This document shows positions 1 to 5,479 of a DNA stretch of 8,110 nt, piece by piece. How positions within the stretch are numbered: the stretch's first letter is position 1; each line of letters begins with the position of its first letter. The stretch is from Pseudomonadota bacterium (GTDB lineage: Bacteria; Pseudomonadota; Alphaproteobacteria; Azospirillales; Azospirillaceae), in the NCBI GenBank assembly GCA_023412175.1, contig JAEYOB010000865.1, forward strand, positions 1-8,110. The letters run 5' to 3'. Both the position numbers and the translations under genes were made by a program. Below the pieces are notes generated by a model, which was given only the letters and a program-made list of their open reading frames with translations, searched no databases and was not told the origin of the DNA.

Positions 1-111
1 GGTCATGGCGAGGGGCCCAACACCCGATCCCATCCCGAACTCGGCCGTGAAAACCCTCAGCGCCAATGGTACTGCGTCTCAAGACGTGGGAGAGTAGGTC
101 GCCGCCAGGTC
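1..111 (+). rRNA. rrf: 5S ribosomal RNA, 5' end cut by window edge
   Basis: Structural RNA of the large ribosomal subunit. Diagnostic 5S segments are visible: CCCGATCCCATCCCGAACTC near 24-43, the GGCCGTGAAA segment right after it, CAGCGCCAATGGTACTGCG near 58-76, and the helix V segment GGGAGAGTAGGTCGCCGCCAGG near 88-109 (in two halves: GGGAGAGTAGG, TCGCCGCCAGG). The 3' CGCCAGGTC would pair with a 5' GACCTGG that is absent here, so about 8 nt are missing at the left edge. The exact 3' end (110 or 111) is set by that expected terminal helix. The gene presumably ends a 16S-23S-5S operon lying to the left. No tRNA follows it, although tRNA-fMet often follows 5S in this class. Confidence 0.96.
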
Positions 112-168
112 TTCCAGGCGCACATCAAACACCGGATCCAGCCAACCCGCTCCTCACCCGACACGCCA

Positions 169-197
169 CCGCCCGCCGCCCCCAAAGCGGCGGGCGG
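169..197 (+). terminator. Rho-independent-like terminator after the rRNA operon
   Basis: A perfect 11-bp GC-only stem (arms 169-179 and 187-197) encloses a 7-nt loop CCCCAAA. It is followed at once by a second small dyad, CGCG-TTTG-CGCG at 199-210. There is only a short TTT, not a real T-tract, so termination is inferred from stem strength and from its place 58 nt after the 5S rRNA. It also lies beyond the 3' end of the convergent DUF2889 gene and could serve both strands. Confidence 0.7.
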
Positions 198-234
198 GCG
201 CGTTTGCGCGTCGGCGTTCTTTGTGCATCGACGT

Positions 235-786
235 TCAGGGGGCGTCGCGGCCGGCAAAGTAGTCCGGCCACAGCCGGCGGGCGTTCTCGCCATCCTCGGC
301 GTAGGCGTGGCAGGAGTTCAGCAGGGCAGGGCGCTTGCCGGGTTCGGGCGGCCGCGACCGCTTCCCGGCCATGACGGTCTGGAACGCCACAGTCGCCATG
401 GGACCCAGCAGTTCCACCAGATGGGTGCAGCCCTTGCTGCCGCCCAGCCGGCTTTTCACCGCGTGCATCCAGCCCGGCCCGATGCGCAGCCCCTCCAGGA
501 CTTTGAAGGCCGGCGCAATATCCGGACACACCCGATACGGGCTGGCCTCGGTGGCCGCCTCCGAACGCACGACGGTGAGCTGATCGTCGAGCGTCAGGCG
601 AATCCACATGTCGTGCAACGGGTCGCCCGGATGAATGGTGCCTCGCCATTGGTTTTCGAAGGAATAGGCCTTGGTGTCGGTGATGCGGCCCTCGATGTCC
701 CACATCCCGTCGCGTCGCTGGTATCCGTGGCAGACGACCACGCGGGTGTGTTTCAGCTCGCGCTCGTCGGGGGCGGAAAGTGGCAT
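235..786 (-). CDS. DUF2889 family protein of unknown function
   Basis: A 183-residue soluble protein that I recognise as DUF2889. Its N-terminal part (residues 10-45) reads ELKHTRVVVCHGYQR and WDIEGRITDTKAYSF, typical of the family. The C-terminal half holds the conserved block GWMHAVKSRLGGSKGCTHL (105-123), then ELLGPMATVAFQT, and a late CHAY motif (159-162). Two Cys/His pairs, C120/H122 and C159/H160, are candidates for a metal or redox site; this is inference. The ATG at 786 was chosen because AAAGGG (795-800) lies 8 nt upstream and the family begins about here. The frame stays open upstream to an ATG at 900, but that extension is not family-like. No signal peptide or TM segment is seen. 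The gene converges on the rRNA operon and diverges from the aldehyde dehydrogenase gene. No biochemical role is known to me. Confidence 0.87.
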   Translation of the reverse strand: MPLSAPDERELKHTRVVVCHGYQRRDGMWDIEGRITDTKAYSFENQWRGTIHPGDPLHDMWIRLTLDDQLTVVRSEAATEASPYRVCPDIAPAFKVLEGLRIGPGWMHAVKSRLGGSKGCTHLVELLGPMATVAFQTVMAGKRSRPPEPGKRPALLNSCHAYAEDGENARRLWPDYFAGRDAP

Positions 787-915
787 GGCGGAAACCCTTT
801 GGTGATTGGGACGGTAAACCGTCCGGCTCTCGCGGCAACGTACTCCATGTAATGGCGTTCTGCTGACCGGCATCCACAAAGGCAACCAAAGCGACGGCAT
901 AATTCGTCATTGGCA

Positions 916-936
916 GGAAATATGAAACATAGTTCC
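916..936. promoter_or_regulatory. Operator-like imperfect dyad upstream of the aldehyde dehydrogenase promoter
   Basis: Left arm GGAAATATG (916-924), spacer AAA, right arm CATAGTTCC (928-936). The arms are reverse complements at 8 of 9 positions. The site ends 6 nt before the candidate -35 box, a position typical of an operator or activator site. The binding protein is unknown. Confidence 0.4.
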
Positions 937-942
937 GGATCG

Positions 943-971
943 TTGACGTGCTTGCCGCCGGTCCGCATGAT
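943..971 (+). promoter_or_regulatory. Candidate sigma70-type promoter for the aldehyde dehydrogenase gene
   Basis: TTGACG (943-948; 5 of 6 consensus) and CATGAT (966-971; 4 of 6) are separated by exactly 17 nt. Transcription would start near 978, leaving a leader of about 40 nt before the ATG at 1017. It is a sequence match only, but its position and spacing fit. Confidence 0.45.
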
Positions 972-1002
972 CCGGGACAAACAATGACACCGCCAAGCCA
1001 GC

Positions 1003-1008
1003 GAGGGG
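1003..1008 (+). promoter_or_regulatory. Ribosome binding site deciding the 1017 start
   Basis: GAGGGG lies 8 nt before the ATG at 1017. Upstream in-frame starts (GTG 948, ATG 984) have no comparable SD and would add residues that do not look like aldehyde dehydrogenase. Confidence 0.7.
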
Positions 1009-1016
1009 TTCCGATC

Positions 1017-2462
1017 ATGAGACAATGCCTGAAATTCTACGTCGACGGTGCATGGCGGGATCCGGCCGATGGCACCGCGCGGCAGGAGGTGATCAACCCC
1101 GCGACCGGACAGACCTCGGGCGTCGTGGCGCTCGGCGGTGAGGAGGATGCGCGCGGCGCCATCGAGGCGGCGCACCGGGCGTTCGAATCCTGGTCGCAGA
1201 CTCCGCTGAGCCAGCGCATCGAGTTGCTGGGGACGATCTGCGGCATCTATGAGAGGCGGCTGGACGACGTTGCCGACGCCATCACCGAGGAGATGGGCGC
1301 GCCACTGCATGCGCTGTCCAAACCGGTGCAGGCGCGTATCGGGCTGTGGCATTTCCAGACGGCGCTGAAGGTCGCCCAGGCGTTCCCGTTCGAGACGGCG
1401 CGCGGCACCACCCGCATCGTCCGCGAGCCGATCGGGGTGTGCACGCTGATCACGCCGTGGAACTGGCCGATGAACCAGATCGCCTGCAAGGTGGCTCCGG
1501 CGCTTGCCACCGGCTGCACCATGGTGCTGAAGCCCAGCGAGTTCGCACCCTATTCGGCCTGGATCTTCGCCGAGATCCTGCACGAAGCGGGCGTGCCGGC
1601 CGGTGTCTTCAACATGATCTACGGCGACGGCGCCAAGGTCGGCCCGGTCCTGGCTTCGCACCCGCTGGTCGACATGGTGTCGCTGACCGGTTCGACGCGC
1701 GCCGGCGCCTCGGTCTCGCACGCCGCGGCGGACGGTATCAAGCGGGTGTCCCTGGAACTGGGCGGCAAGTCGGCCAACATCGTCTGCGAGAGCGCCGATC
1801 TCGCCAAGGCCGTGGTGCACGGCGTCAAGTCGATGATGTCCAACACCGGCCAGAGCTGCAACGCCCCCTCGCGCCTGTACGTGCCGGCCTCCCGCCTGGA
1901 GGAGGCGGAGGCGCTGGCGGTGCAGACCTGCGCCGCCATGGCGGTCGGCGATCCGCGCGCGCCGCAGACCACCGTCGGCCCCATCGCCAACCGCCGGCAG
2001 TTCGAGCGCGTCCGCCAGCTGATCCAGACCGGCATCGACGAGGGGGCGAAGCTGCTGTGCGGCGGCCTGGACCGCCCGGCGGGAGCGGAGGACGGCGGCT
2101 TCTTCGTAAAGCCGACGGTGTTCAGCCGCGTCGAGGACCACATGACCATCGCGCGCGAGGAGATCTTCGGGCCGGTGCTGGTCATCCGTCCCTACACCGA
2201 CCTGGAGGAGGCGATCCGCAGCGCCAACGACTCGCCCTACGGGCTGTCGGGGTACGTCTCCGCCGGCACGCCGGACGAAGCCCGCGCCGTGGCGAAGCGC
2301 CTGCGGACCGGCATGGTGCACCTGAACGGCGCCTCCGGCGACATGGCGGCGCCGTTCGGCGGTTACAAGCAGTCGGGCCTGGGCCGCGAGTGGGGCGCGG
2401 CCGGGTTCGAGGAGTTCCTCGAGACCAAGGCGCTGATGGGCAGCGAGCCCGCCACCGCCTGA
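1017..2462 (+). CDS. NAD(P)-dependent aldehyde dehydrogenase family protein
   Basis: A 481-residue cytoplasmic enzyme of full ALDH-superfamily length that oxidises an aldehyde to a carboxylate using NAD(P)+. All active-site landmarks are present: N149 in PWNWP (oxyanion hole), K172 in LKPSE (cofactor), GSTRAG at 225-230 (Rossmann loop), general base E247 in LELGGK, nucleophile C281 in GQSCNAPSR, and E382 in EEIFGPV (nicotinamide ribose). APFGGYKQSG near 445-454 is the usual C-terminal motif. The NTGQSCNAPSR context resembles the CddD/SSP0762-like ALDH subgroup rather than betaine aldehyde or succinate semialdehyde dehydrogenases, but the substrate cannot be read from sequence. A lactonase gene follows after 36 nt with no terminator between, so the two are probably co-transcribed and oxidise sugar-derived or hydroxy-aldehyde compounds. 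The lactonase link is inference. Confidence 0.96.
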   Translation: MRQCLKFYVDGAWRDPADGTARQEVINPATGQTSGVVALGGEEDARGAIEAAHRAFESWSQTPLSQRIELLGTICGIYERRLDDVADAITEEMGAPLHALSKPVQARIGLWHFQTALKVAQAFPFETARGTTRIVREPIGVCTLITPWNWPMNQIACKVAPALATGCTMVLKPSEFAPYSAWIFAEILHEAGVPAGVFNMIYGDGAKVGPVLASHPLVDMVSLTGSTRAGASVSHAAADGIKRVSLELGGKSANIVCESADLAKAVVHGVKSMMSNTGQSCNAPSRLYVPASRLEEAEALAVQTCAAMAVGDPRAPQTTVGPIANRRQFERVRQLIQTGIDEGAKLLCGGLDRPAGAEDGGFFVKPTVFSRVEDHMTIAREEIFGPVLVIRPYTDLEEAIRSANDSPYGLSGYVSAGTPDEARAVAKRLRTGMVHLNGASGDMAAPFGGYKQSGLGREWGAAGFEEFLETKALMGSEPATA

Positions 2463-2498
2463 TCGCCTGTTCTAATCACCTGTCAAGGGAGGCGGCCG

Positions 2499-3359
2499 AT
2501 GTCCGAAGCCCACCCTGTCGTCCTGTGCCGGAACATCCTTGGCGAGGGCGCGGTGTGGTCGGTGGAGCGGCAGGCGCTGTTCTGGACCGATATCCAGGGC
2601 CGGCGCCTGTGGTGCCTGGACCCGGTGACGGGCGGAACGCGGAGCTGGGCGGCGCCGGACCGGCTCGGCTGCTTCGCGTTCCGCCGGAACGGCGGGCTGC
2701 TGGCCGCCTTCGCCGAGGGCTTCGCCGTCTACGACCCGGACAGCGGCCGGGTGGAACCCCTGCATCCCTTCGAGCCGGACCTGCCGACCACCCGGCTCAA
2801 CGACGGGCGGTGCGACCGGCAGGGCCGGTTCCTGGCCGGCGGCATGGACGAGACGCAGCCGCCCCGGCCGGTCTCCGGCCTGTGGCGGCTCAACCCCGAC
2901 CGTTCGCTGGAGCGGCTGGTGGCCGGCATCGCCATCGCCAACAGCCTGTGCTTCAGTCCGGACGGCCGCACGCTCTACCGTACGGACACGCCGCGGCGGG
3001 TGATCCTTGCCCACGATTACGACCCCGGTACGGGACGTTTGGGGGAGCCGCGCGTTTTCCACGCGCTGCCGCCCGGCCCCGGCGTCCCCGACGGCTCCAC
3101 CGTCGATGCGGAGGGGTTCCTGTGGAACGCCGAGCACGGCGGCGGCCGCGTGGTCCGCTATGCGCCCGACGGGCGGGTGGACCGTGTCGTCATCGTGCCT
3201 ACGCCGAATCCGACCTGTCCGGCCTTCGGCGGCGCGGACCTGGGCACGCTGTACGTCACCTCCGCCGCCGAGGGGGTGGCGGACGACCCGCTGGCCGGAT
3301 CCCTCTTCGCGGTCGAGGTGGGGGTGCGCGGGCTGCCGGAACCCCTCTTTGCCGGGTGA
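2499..3359 (+). CDS. SMP-30/gluconolactonase/LRE family lactonase
   Basis: A 286-residue six-bladed beta-propeller metalloenzyme of regucalcin/gluconolactonase type, expected to hydrolyse a sugar lactone to the aldonic acid. The four family metal/catalytic residues are in place: E16 in LGEGAVW, N101 in RLNDGRCD, N148 in IANSLCFSPDG and D198 in VPDGSTVD. These match the E18/N103/N154/D204 pattern of mammalian SMP-30, quoted from memory. Other conserved pieces are LYRTDT (159-164), GFLWNAEHGGGRVVRY (206-221) and FGGADLGTLYVTS (243-255). The family includes L-arabinolactonase and gluconolactonase, and the exact sugar is unknown. A strong SD AAGGGAGG (2485-2492) sits 6 nt before the ATG. The gene lies 36 nt after the aldehyde dehydrogenase and ends 12 nt from the convergent TIGR02588 gene. 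Confidence 0.93.
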   Translation: MSEAHPVVLCRNILGEGAVWSVERQALFWTDIQGRRLWCLDPVTGGTRSWAAPDRLGCFAFRRNGGLLAAFAEGFAVYDPDSGRVEPLHPFEPDLPTTRLNDGRCDRQGRFLAGGMDETQPPRPVSGLWRLNPDRSLERLVAGIAIANSLCFSPDGRTLYRTDTPRRVILAHDYDPGTGRLGEPRVFHALPPGPGVPDGSTVDAEGFLWNAEHGGGRVVRYAPDGRVDRVVIVPTPNPTCPAFGGADLGTLYVTSAAEGVADDPLAGSLFAVEVGVRGLPEPLFAG

Positions 3360-3360
3360 T

Positions 3361-3380
3361 GCGCCCCTCGTTCAGGGCGC
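3361..3380. terminator. Short hairpin between convergent genes, possible bidirectional terminator
   Basis: GCGCCC (3361-3366) and GGGCGC (3375-3380) form a 6-bp GC stem with an 8-nt loop. It lies between the lactonase stop (3357-3359) and the 3' end of the minus-strand TIGR02588 gene, whose stop codon (3372-3374) is inside the loop. There is no T-tract, so a terminator role is weakly supported. Confidence 0.3.
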
Positions 3381-3806
3381 GGCGTAGCCGAGTACGCGCA
3401 GACGCAGTTCGTGATCGGGGACGTTGCGGTCGAAGAACAGGCCGCCGCGCTGGGTCGAGCCGGCCGGGATGTAGTCGAATTCGATCTCCGCGGTTTCCAC
3501 CACGGCGGTGCCGGACATCAGGTGCCCGACGACCCGGACGCGGGCGGCGGTGGAGCCTCCGGTGTTCTCCGCCCGGATGCGGGCGTGCCAGCGCTGGCCG
3601 TCGTGCCCGATGTCCTCGACGCTGAGCGCGACGACCGGGTCGCCGCCGCTGCGGAACAGTCCCTCGTAGCCCAGCACGCCCACCGACCCCAGGAACAGCA
3701 GCAGGCCGATTGCGGAGGCGATCCACGCGACCCAGGAAATGGAGGCGGAGCCGGGTTCGGCCTGATCGTAGGGGCGGCTGTCTTCACGCCGGTCAATCTG
3801 GGCCAT
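3372..3806 (-). CDS. TIGR02588 family protein, membrane-anchored, unknown function
   Basis: A 144-residue protein with a short charged N-terminus, one strong TM helix at about 23-47 (core IASAIGLLLFLGSVGVLGY) and a soluble C-terminal domain of about 95 residues, probably periplasmic. The motif AENTGGSTAARVRVVG (79-94), followed by alternating hydrophobic strands, suggests an immunoglobulin-like or CARDB-like beta-sandwich; this is inference. I recognise it as TIGR02588, described as occurring in a two-gene operon with TIGR02587 (DUF2391), and that partner is the gene directly upstream here. The stop of the partner and this start are separated by 13 nt carrying AAGGGAGG 6 nt before the ATG, so the two are co-transcribed. 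The function of the pair is unknown; a two-component membrane complex is a reasonable guess. Confidence 0.87.
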   Translation of the reverse strand: MAQIDRREDSRPYDQAEPGSASISWVAWIASAIGLLLFLGSVGVLGYEGLFRSGGDPVVALSVEDIGHDGQRWHARIRAENTGGSTAARVRVVGHLMSGTAVVETAEIEFDYIPAGSTQRGGLFFDRNVPDHELRLRVLGYAAP

Positions 3807-3819
3807 CCGTCGCCTCCCT

Positions 3820-4659
3820 TCACACGATCAGCCGGGCGGTGGCGGCGCCCAGCGCGGCGGGGAAGCCCAGCACCACCATGGCCGTCACCAGTTCCATCAT
3901 GGACAGGCCGCCCACCCGCTCGAACGTCCATAGCAGGTACAGGCTGACCAGCAGCGCGGTGCCGTACCCGGCGATGGTGAAGCGCAAGAGGACGTGCCCG
4001 AAGCTGGCTTCGCCGCGGCTCTCCTGTCCGGCGAAGCCGACCGTGTAGACGAGAGCGTGCAGCAGGGCGAGCGACAGGAAGGCCAGCGCCACCGTGTGCC
4101 ACGGCGTCATCTTGTAGGCGATCAGCACCATCTCTTCCGTGGGCGCCACGTTGAAGCCGACGAAAAGCGCGCCCACGGCCATCAGGAACAGCTCGCCGGG
4201 GTAGGAGGACCGCTGTCGGCGCTCCTCGTCCGCCTCGTCCGGCTGGCCCAGCTGCTTGCGCGCCAGCATGGCGCCGATGCTGGCCGGCACGGACTGCAGC
4301 GCGATCTTGCCGACGATTTCCGGCAGGGGCTGGTCCGTCGTTATGATCCCGAACACCGACAGCAGCGCGGCCGAGATGAGGAACCCGACGCCGAACGCGG
4401 TCAGCGCGTCGATCAGGTCGTCCTGCCAGCAGAAAGTCTCCTCGAACCCGGCGAAGTAGGACAGGCCGAACAGCACCGGCAGCGTCACCACCATGAACAG
4501 CGCCAGCCGGAAGCGGTCCATGTAGAAGCCCAGCTCCCACATCTCCATGGTCATCAGCAGCGGAAAGGCGAAGATGACCGCGCCAGCGGCGGCGCGGGCC
4601 AAGCCGCGGGCGAAGTGGGACTCGTCGTGGATGATGGCGCGCTGGCGGGTGATGTCCAT
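3820..4659 (-). CDS. TIGR02587/DUF2391 seven-TM integral membrane protein, unknown function
   Basis: A 279-residue inner-membrane protein with about seven hydrophobic segments: roughly 22-39, 52-71, 84-106, 155-174, 186-209, 225-246 and 255-277. A charged loop, QPDEADEERRQRSS (139-152), lies in the middle. The first helix ends in FPLLMTMEMWELG (32-44), a signature of the DUF2391/TIGR02587 family. Conserved acidic residues inside or next to helices (E39, E42, E73, E74, E175, E176 in APTEEM) could line a transport or catalytic site; this is inference. No family function is known to me. The gene is followed after 13 nt by its usual partner TIGR02588. The start shows no clear SD, and an inverted repeat ends 11 nt before the ATG. 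A cupin gene on the same strand lies 113 nt upstream. Confidence 0.9.
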   Translation of the reverse strand: MDITRQRAIIHDESHFARGLARAAAGAVIFAFPLLMTMEMWELGFYMDRFRLALFMVVTLPVLFGLSYFAGFEETFCWQDDLIDALTAFGVGFLISAALLSVFGIITTDQPLPEIVGKIALQSVPASIGAMLARKQLGQPDEADEERRQRSSYPGELFLMAVGALFVGFNVAPTEEMVLIAYKMTPWHTVALAFLSLALLHALVYTVGFAGQESRGEASFGHVLLRFTIAGYGTALLVSLYLLWTFERVGGLSMMELVTAMVVLGFPAALGAATARLIV

Positions 4660-4670
4660 GGCGAATGAAT

Positions 4671-4701
4671 GCCGCAGCGACGGCTATGTTCCCGCTGCGG
4701 C
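4671..4701 (-). terminator. Inverted repeat between cupin and DUF2391 genes (terminator or leader hairpin)
   Basis: GCCGCAGCG (4671-4679) and CGCTGCGGC (4693-4701) are perfect 9-bp complementary arms around a 13-nt loop. On the minus strand the hairpin follows the cupin gene by 72 nt and ends 11 nt before the DUF2391 start codon. No T-tract follows. It could end cupin transcription or be a leader structure covering the ribosome entry region of the DUF2391 message. Confidence 0.4.
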
Positions 4702-4772
4702 TGGCCTTGCTTCAACGCATTGACGGCGGGGAAGGACGGTCTTGGAGGGAAGGCTGGAGATCCGCTTGGCGG

Positions 4773-5186
4773 CTACAGGGACAGCAGGCTGCGCACCGCA
4801 GTCTTCAGGGCGCCCAGCGGTCCGGGGTGCTTCTGGATCGCATAGTACTTCCGCACGGTGTCCCGGATGTCCCAGGTGCCGGTGAATCCCTTGGGGATCA
4901 CGAAGGCATCGCCCTGGGCGTACTCCTGCGCGGCGCCGGCTTCCGGCGTGATGACGACGCGGCCGGACAGCAGGATGCAGAACTCGTCGTAGGGCCAGTC
5001 CTTCATCGCCACGACACCCGGCGTGCACTGCCAGACGCCGCAGGCGAAGCGTGCGTTGTTCGCGTCGAAGAGGTTGACGCACGCCTCGCTGGGCGTGCCG
5101 GAGAGGATCGATCCGAAGACGGCGGGATTGGCGGTGCCGCCTTGGTCGATGGCGTTGCGCTCCAGGGGCACAAGGCGGTTCTGCAC
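4773..5186 (-). CDS. DUF861/Cupin_3-type cupin domain protein
   Basis: A 137-residue single-domain cupin. The core WQCTPGVVAMKDWPYDEFC (52-70), LLSGRVVITPEAG (72-84), then QGDAFVIPKGFTGTW (91-105) and VRKYYAI (111-117) matches the Cupin_3 (DUF861) pattern with cupin motifs 1 and 2. The HxH metal ligands of classical cupins are missing and the usual motif-1 position reads YDEFC, so this is probably a small-molecule-binding or sensing cupin rather than a classical metallo-oxygenase; this is inference. The GTG start at 5186 is chosen because AGGAGG (5193-5198) sits 6 nt upstream. The frame continues upstream to an ATG at 5435, but that part has an arginine-rich, non-conserved sequence. The gene diverges from the carrier-protein operon across a shared 293-nt region, which hints at common control. 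Confidence 0.88.
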   Translation of the reverse strand: MQNRLVPLERNAIDQGGTANPAVFGSILSGTPSEACVNLFDANNARFACGVWQCTPGVVAMKDWPYDEFCILLSGRVVITPEAGAAQEYAQGDAFVIPKGFTGTWDIRDTVRKYYAIQKHPGPLGALKTAVRSLLSL

Positions 5187-5190
5187 GGCT

Positions 5191-5200
5191 CTCCTCCTCC
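5191..5200 (-). promoter_or_regulatory. Ribosome binding site deciding the cupin GTG start
   Basis: On the minus strand GGAGGAGGAG contains a full AGGAGG (5198 down to 5193) with a 6-nt spacer to GTG at 5186-5184. It is the best SD in the window and outweighs the in-frame ATGs at 5231 and 5435. Confidence 0.8.
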
Positions 5201-5464
5201 TGATCAGGCCCTTGGGCCGCGGTTTTAACATCCGCGTTTCGGAGTTGGGTCCTGCAAGGAATGGCTCCCTACCCGATTGGGGCGGGGCAAGGGAAGCTCT
5301 ACAACCTAATTGAGGGCGGCCAATTGAGTTGATGCTTCCAAATGAATAGGGAATGGGTTTCCGTGTATTGCGCAGAGAGGCATCCCCAAAATCTCTTCCA
5401 ACATCTGAATGTAAATTTGAACAAGGTCTGGGCAAATAATGTTAACTCGCCAAGCGAATCCGAT

Positions 5465-5471
5465 AAGGGGG
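5465..5471 (+). promoter_or_regulatory. Ribosome binding site for the carrier-protein gene
   Basis: AAGGGGG lies 8 nt before the ATG at 5480 and supports that start. The alternatives are an in-frame ATG at 5342 in AT-rich DNA without SD, and ATG 5561, right at the domain start, with only weak GGTGG-like complementarity. Confidence 0.6.
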
Positions 5472-5479
5472 CAAAGTTC

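Larger units (their letters stand above)
787..1016. promoter_or_regulatory. Divergent intergenic region between DUF2889 and aldehyde dehydrogenase genes
   Basis: This 230-nt stretch has no gene of its own and is AT-richer than its neighbours around 900-945. It must hold the promoters of both divergent genes. For the plus strand it contains a sigma70-like element (943-971), an operator-like dyad (916-936) and an SD for the 1017 start (1003-1008). No convincing minus-strand promoter was found. No regulator gene lies within the window next to it. Confidence 0.6.
5187..5479. promoter_or_regulatory. AT-rich divergent regulatory region between cupin and carrier-protein operon
   Basis: This 293-nt stretch holds no gene I can support. 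Positions 5321-5440 count 49 G/C of 120 (41 %), against about 70 % in the genes. It carries a direct repeat AATTGAG (5308-5314 and 5322-5328), an inverted repeat CGCGG/CCGCG near 5219-5235, and GTTAAC at 5441-5446. TTGAAC (5417-5422) could be a -35 box, but only a poor -10 (TGTTAA, 5440-5445) lies at 17-nt spacing. Promoters for both divergent units must lie here, but I cannot place them confidently. Confidence 0.5.

Noticed and set aside
112..234. Possible tRNA gene downstream of 5S rRNA
   Set aside because: No cloverleaf, T-loop GGTTCRA box or CCA end was found; only the terminator hairpin is present.
787..900. N-terminal extension of the DUF2889 gene to ATG 900
   Set aside because: The ATG at 786 has AAAGGG 8 nt upstream and begins the recognisable family region; the extra 38 residues do not look conserved.
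753..2321. 522-codon open frame antisense to the aldehyde dehydrogenase gene
   Set aside because: Its composition is Arg/His/Gly-rich with no recognisable domain. It mirrors the high-GC third positions of a clearly real gene on the other strand.
1346..3625. 759-codon plus-strand open frame across both catabolic genes
   Set aside because: It is out of frame with two well-supported enzymes and yields an Arg/Pro/Gly-rich low-complexity translation. It is typical GC-driven frame openness.
5187..5435. In-frame N-terminal extension of the cupin gene to ATG 5435
   Set aside because: The GTG at 5186 has a consensus AGGAGG, and the cupin fold begins just after it. The extension is Arg/Pro-rich and unlike the family.
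5417..5445. Sigma70 promoter TTGAAC / TGTTAA for the carrier operon
   Set aside because: The -35 is good, but the -10 at 17-nt spacing matches only 3 of 6 positions. It is mentioned under the intergenic region and not called as a separate feature.
5342..5479. In-frame upstream extension of the carrier-protein gene from ATG 5342
   Set aside because: The extension lies in 41 % GC DNA, lacks an SD, and reads as non-conserved sequence. ATG 5480 has AAGGGGG at good spacing.
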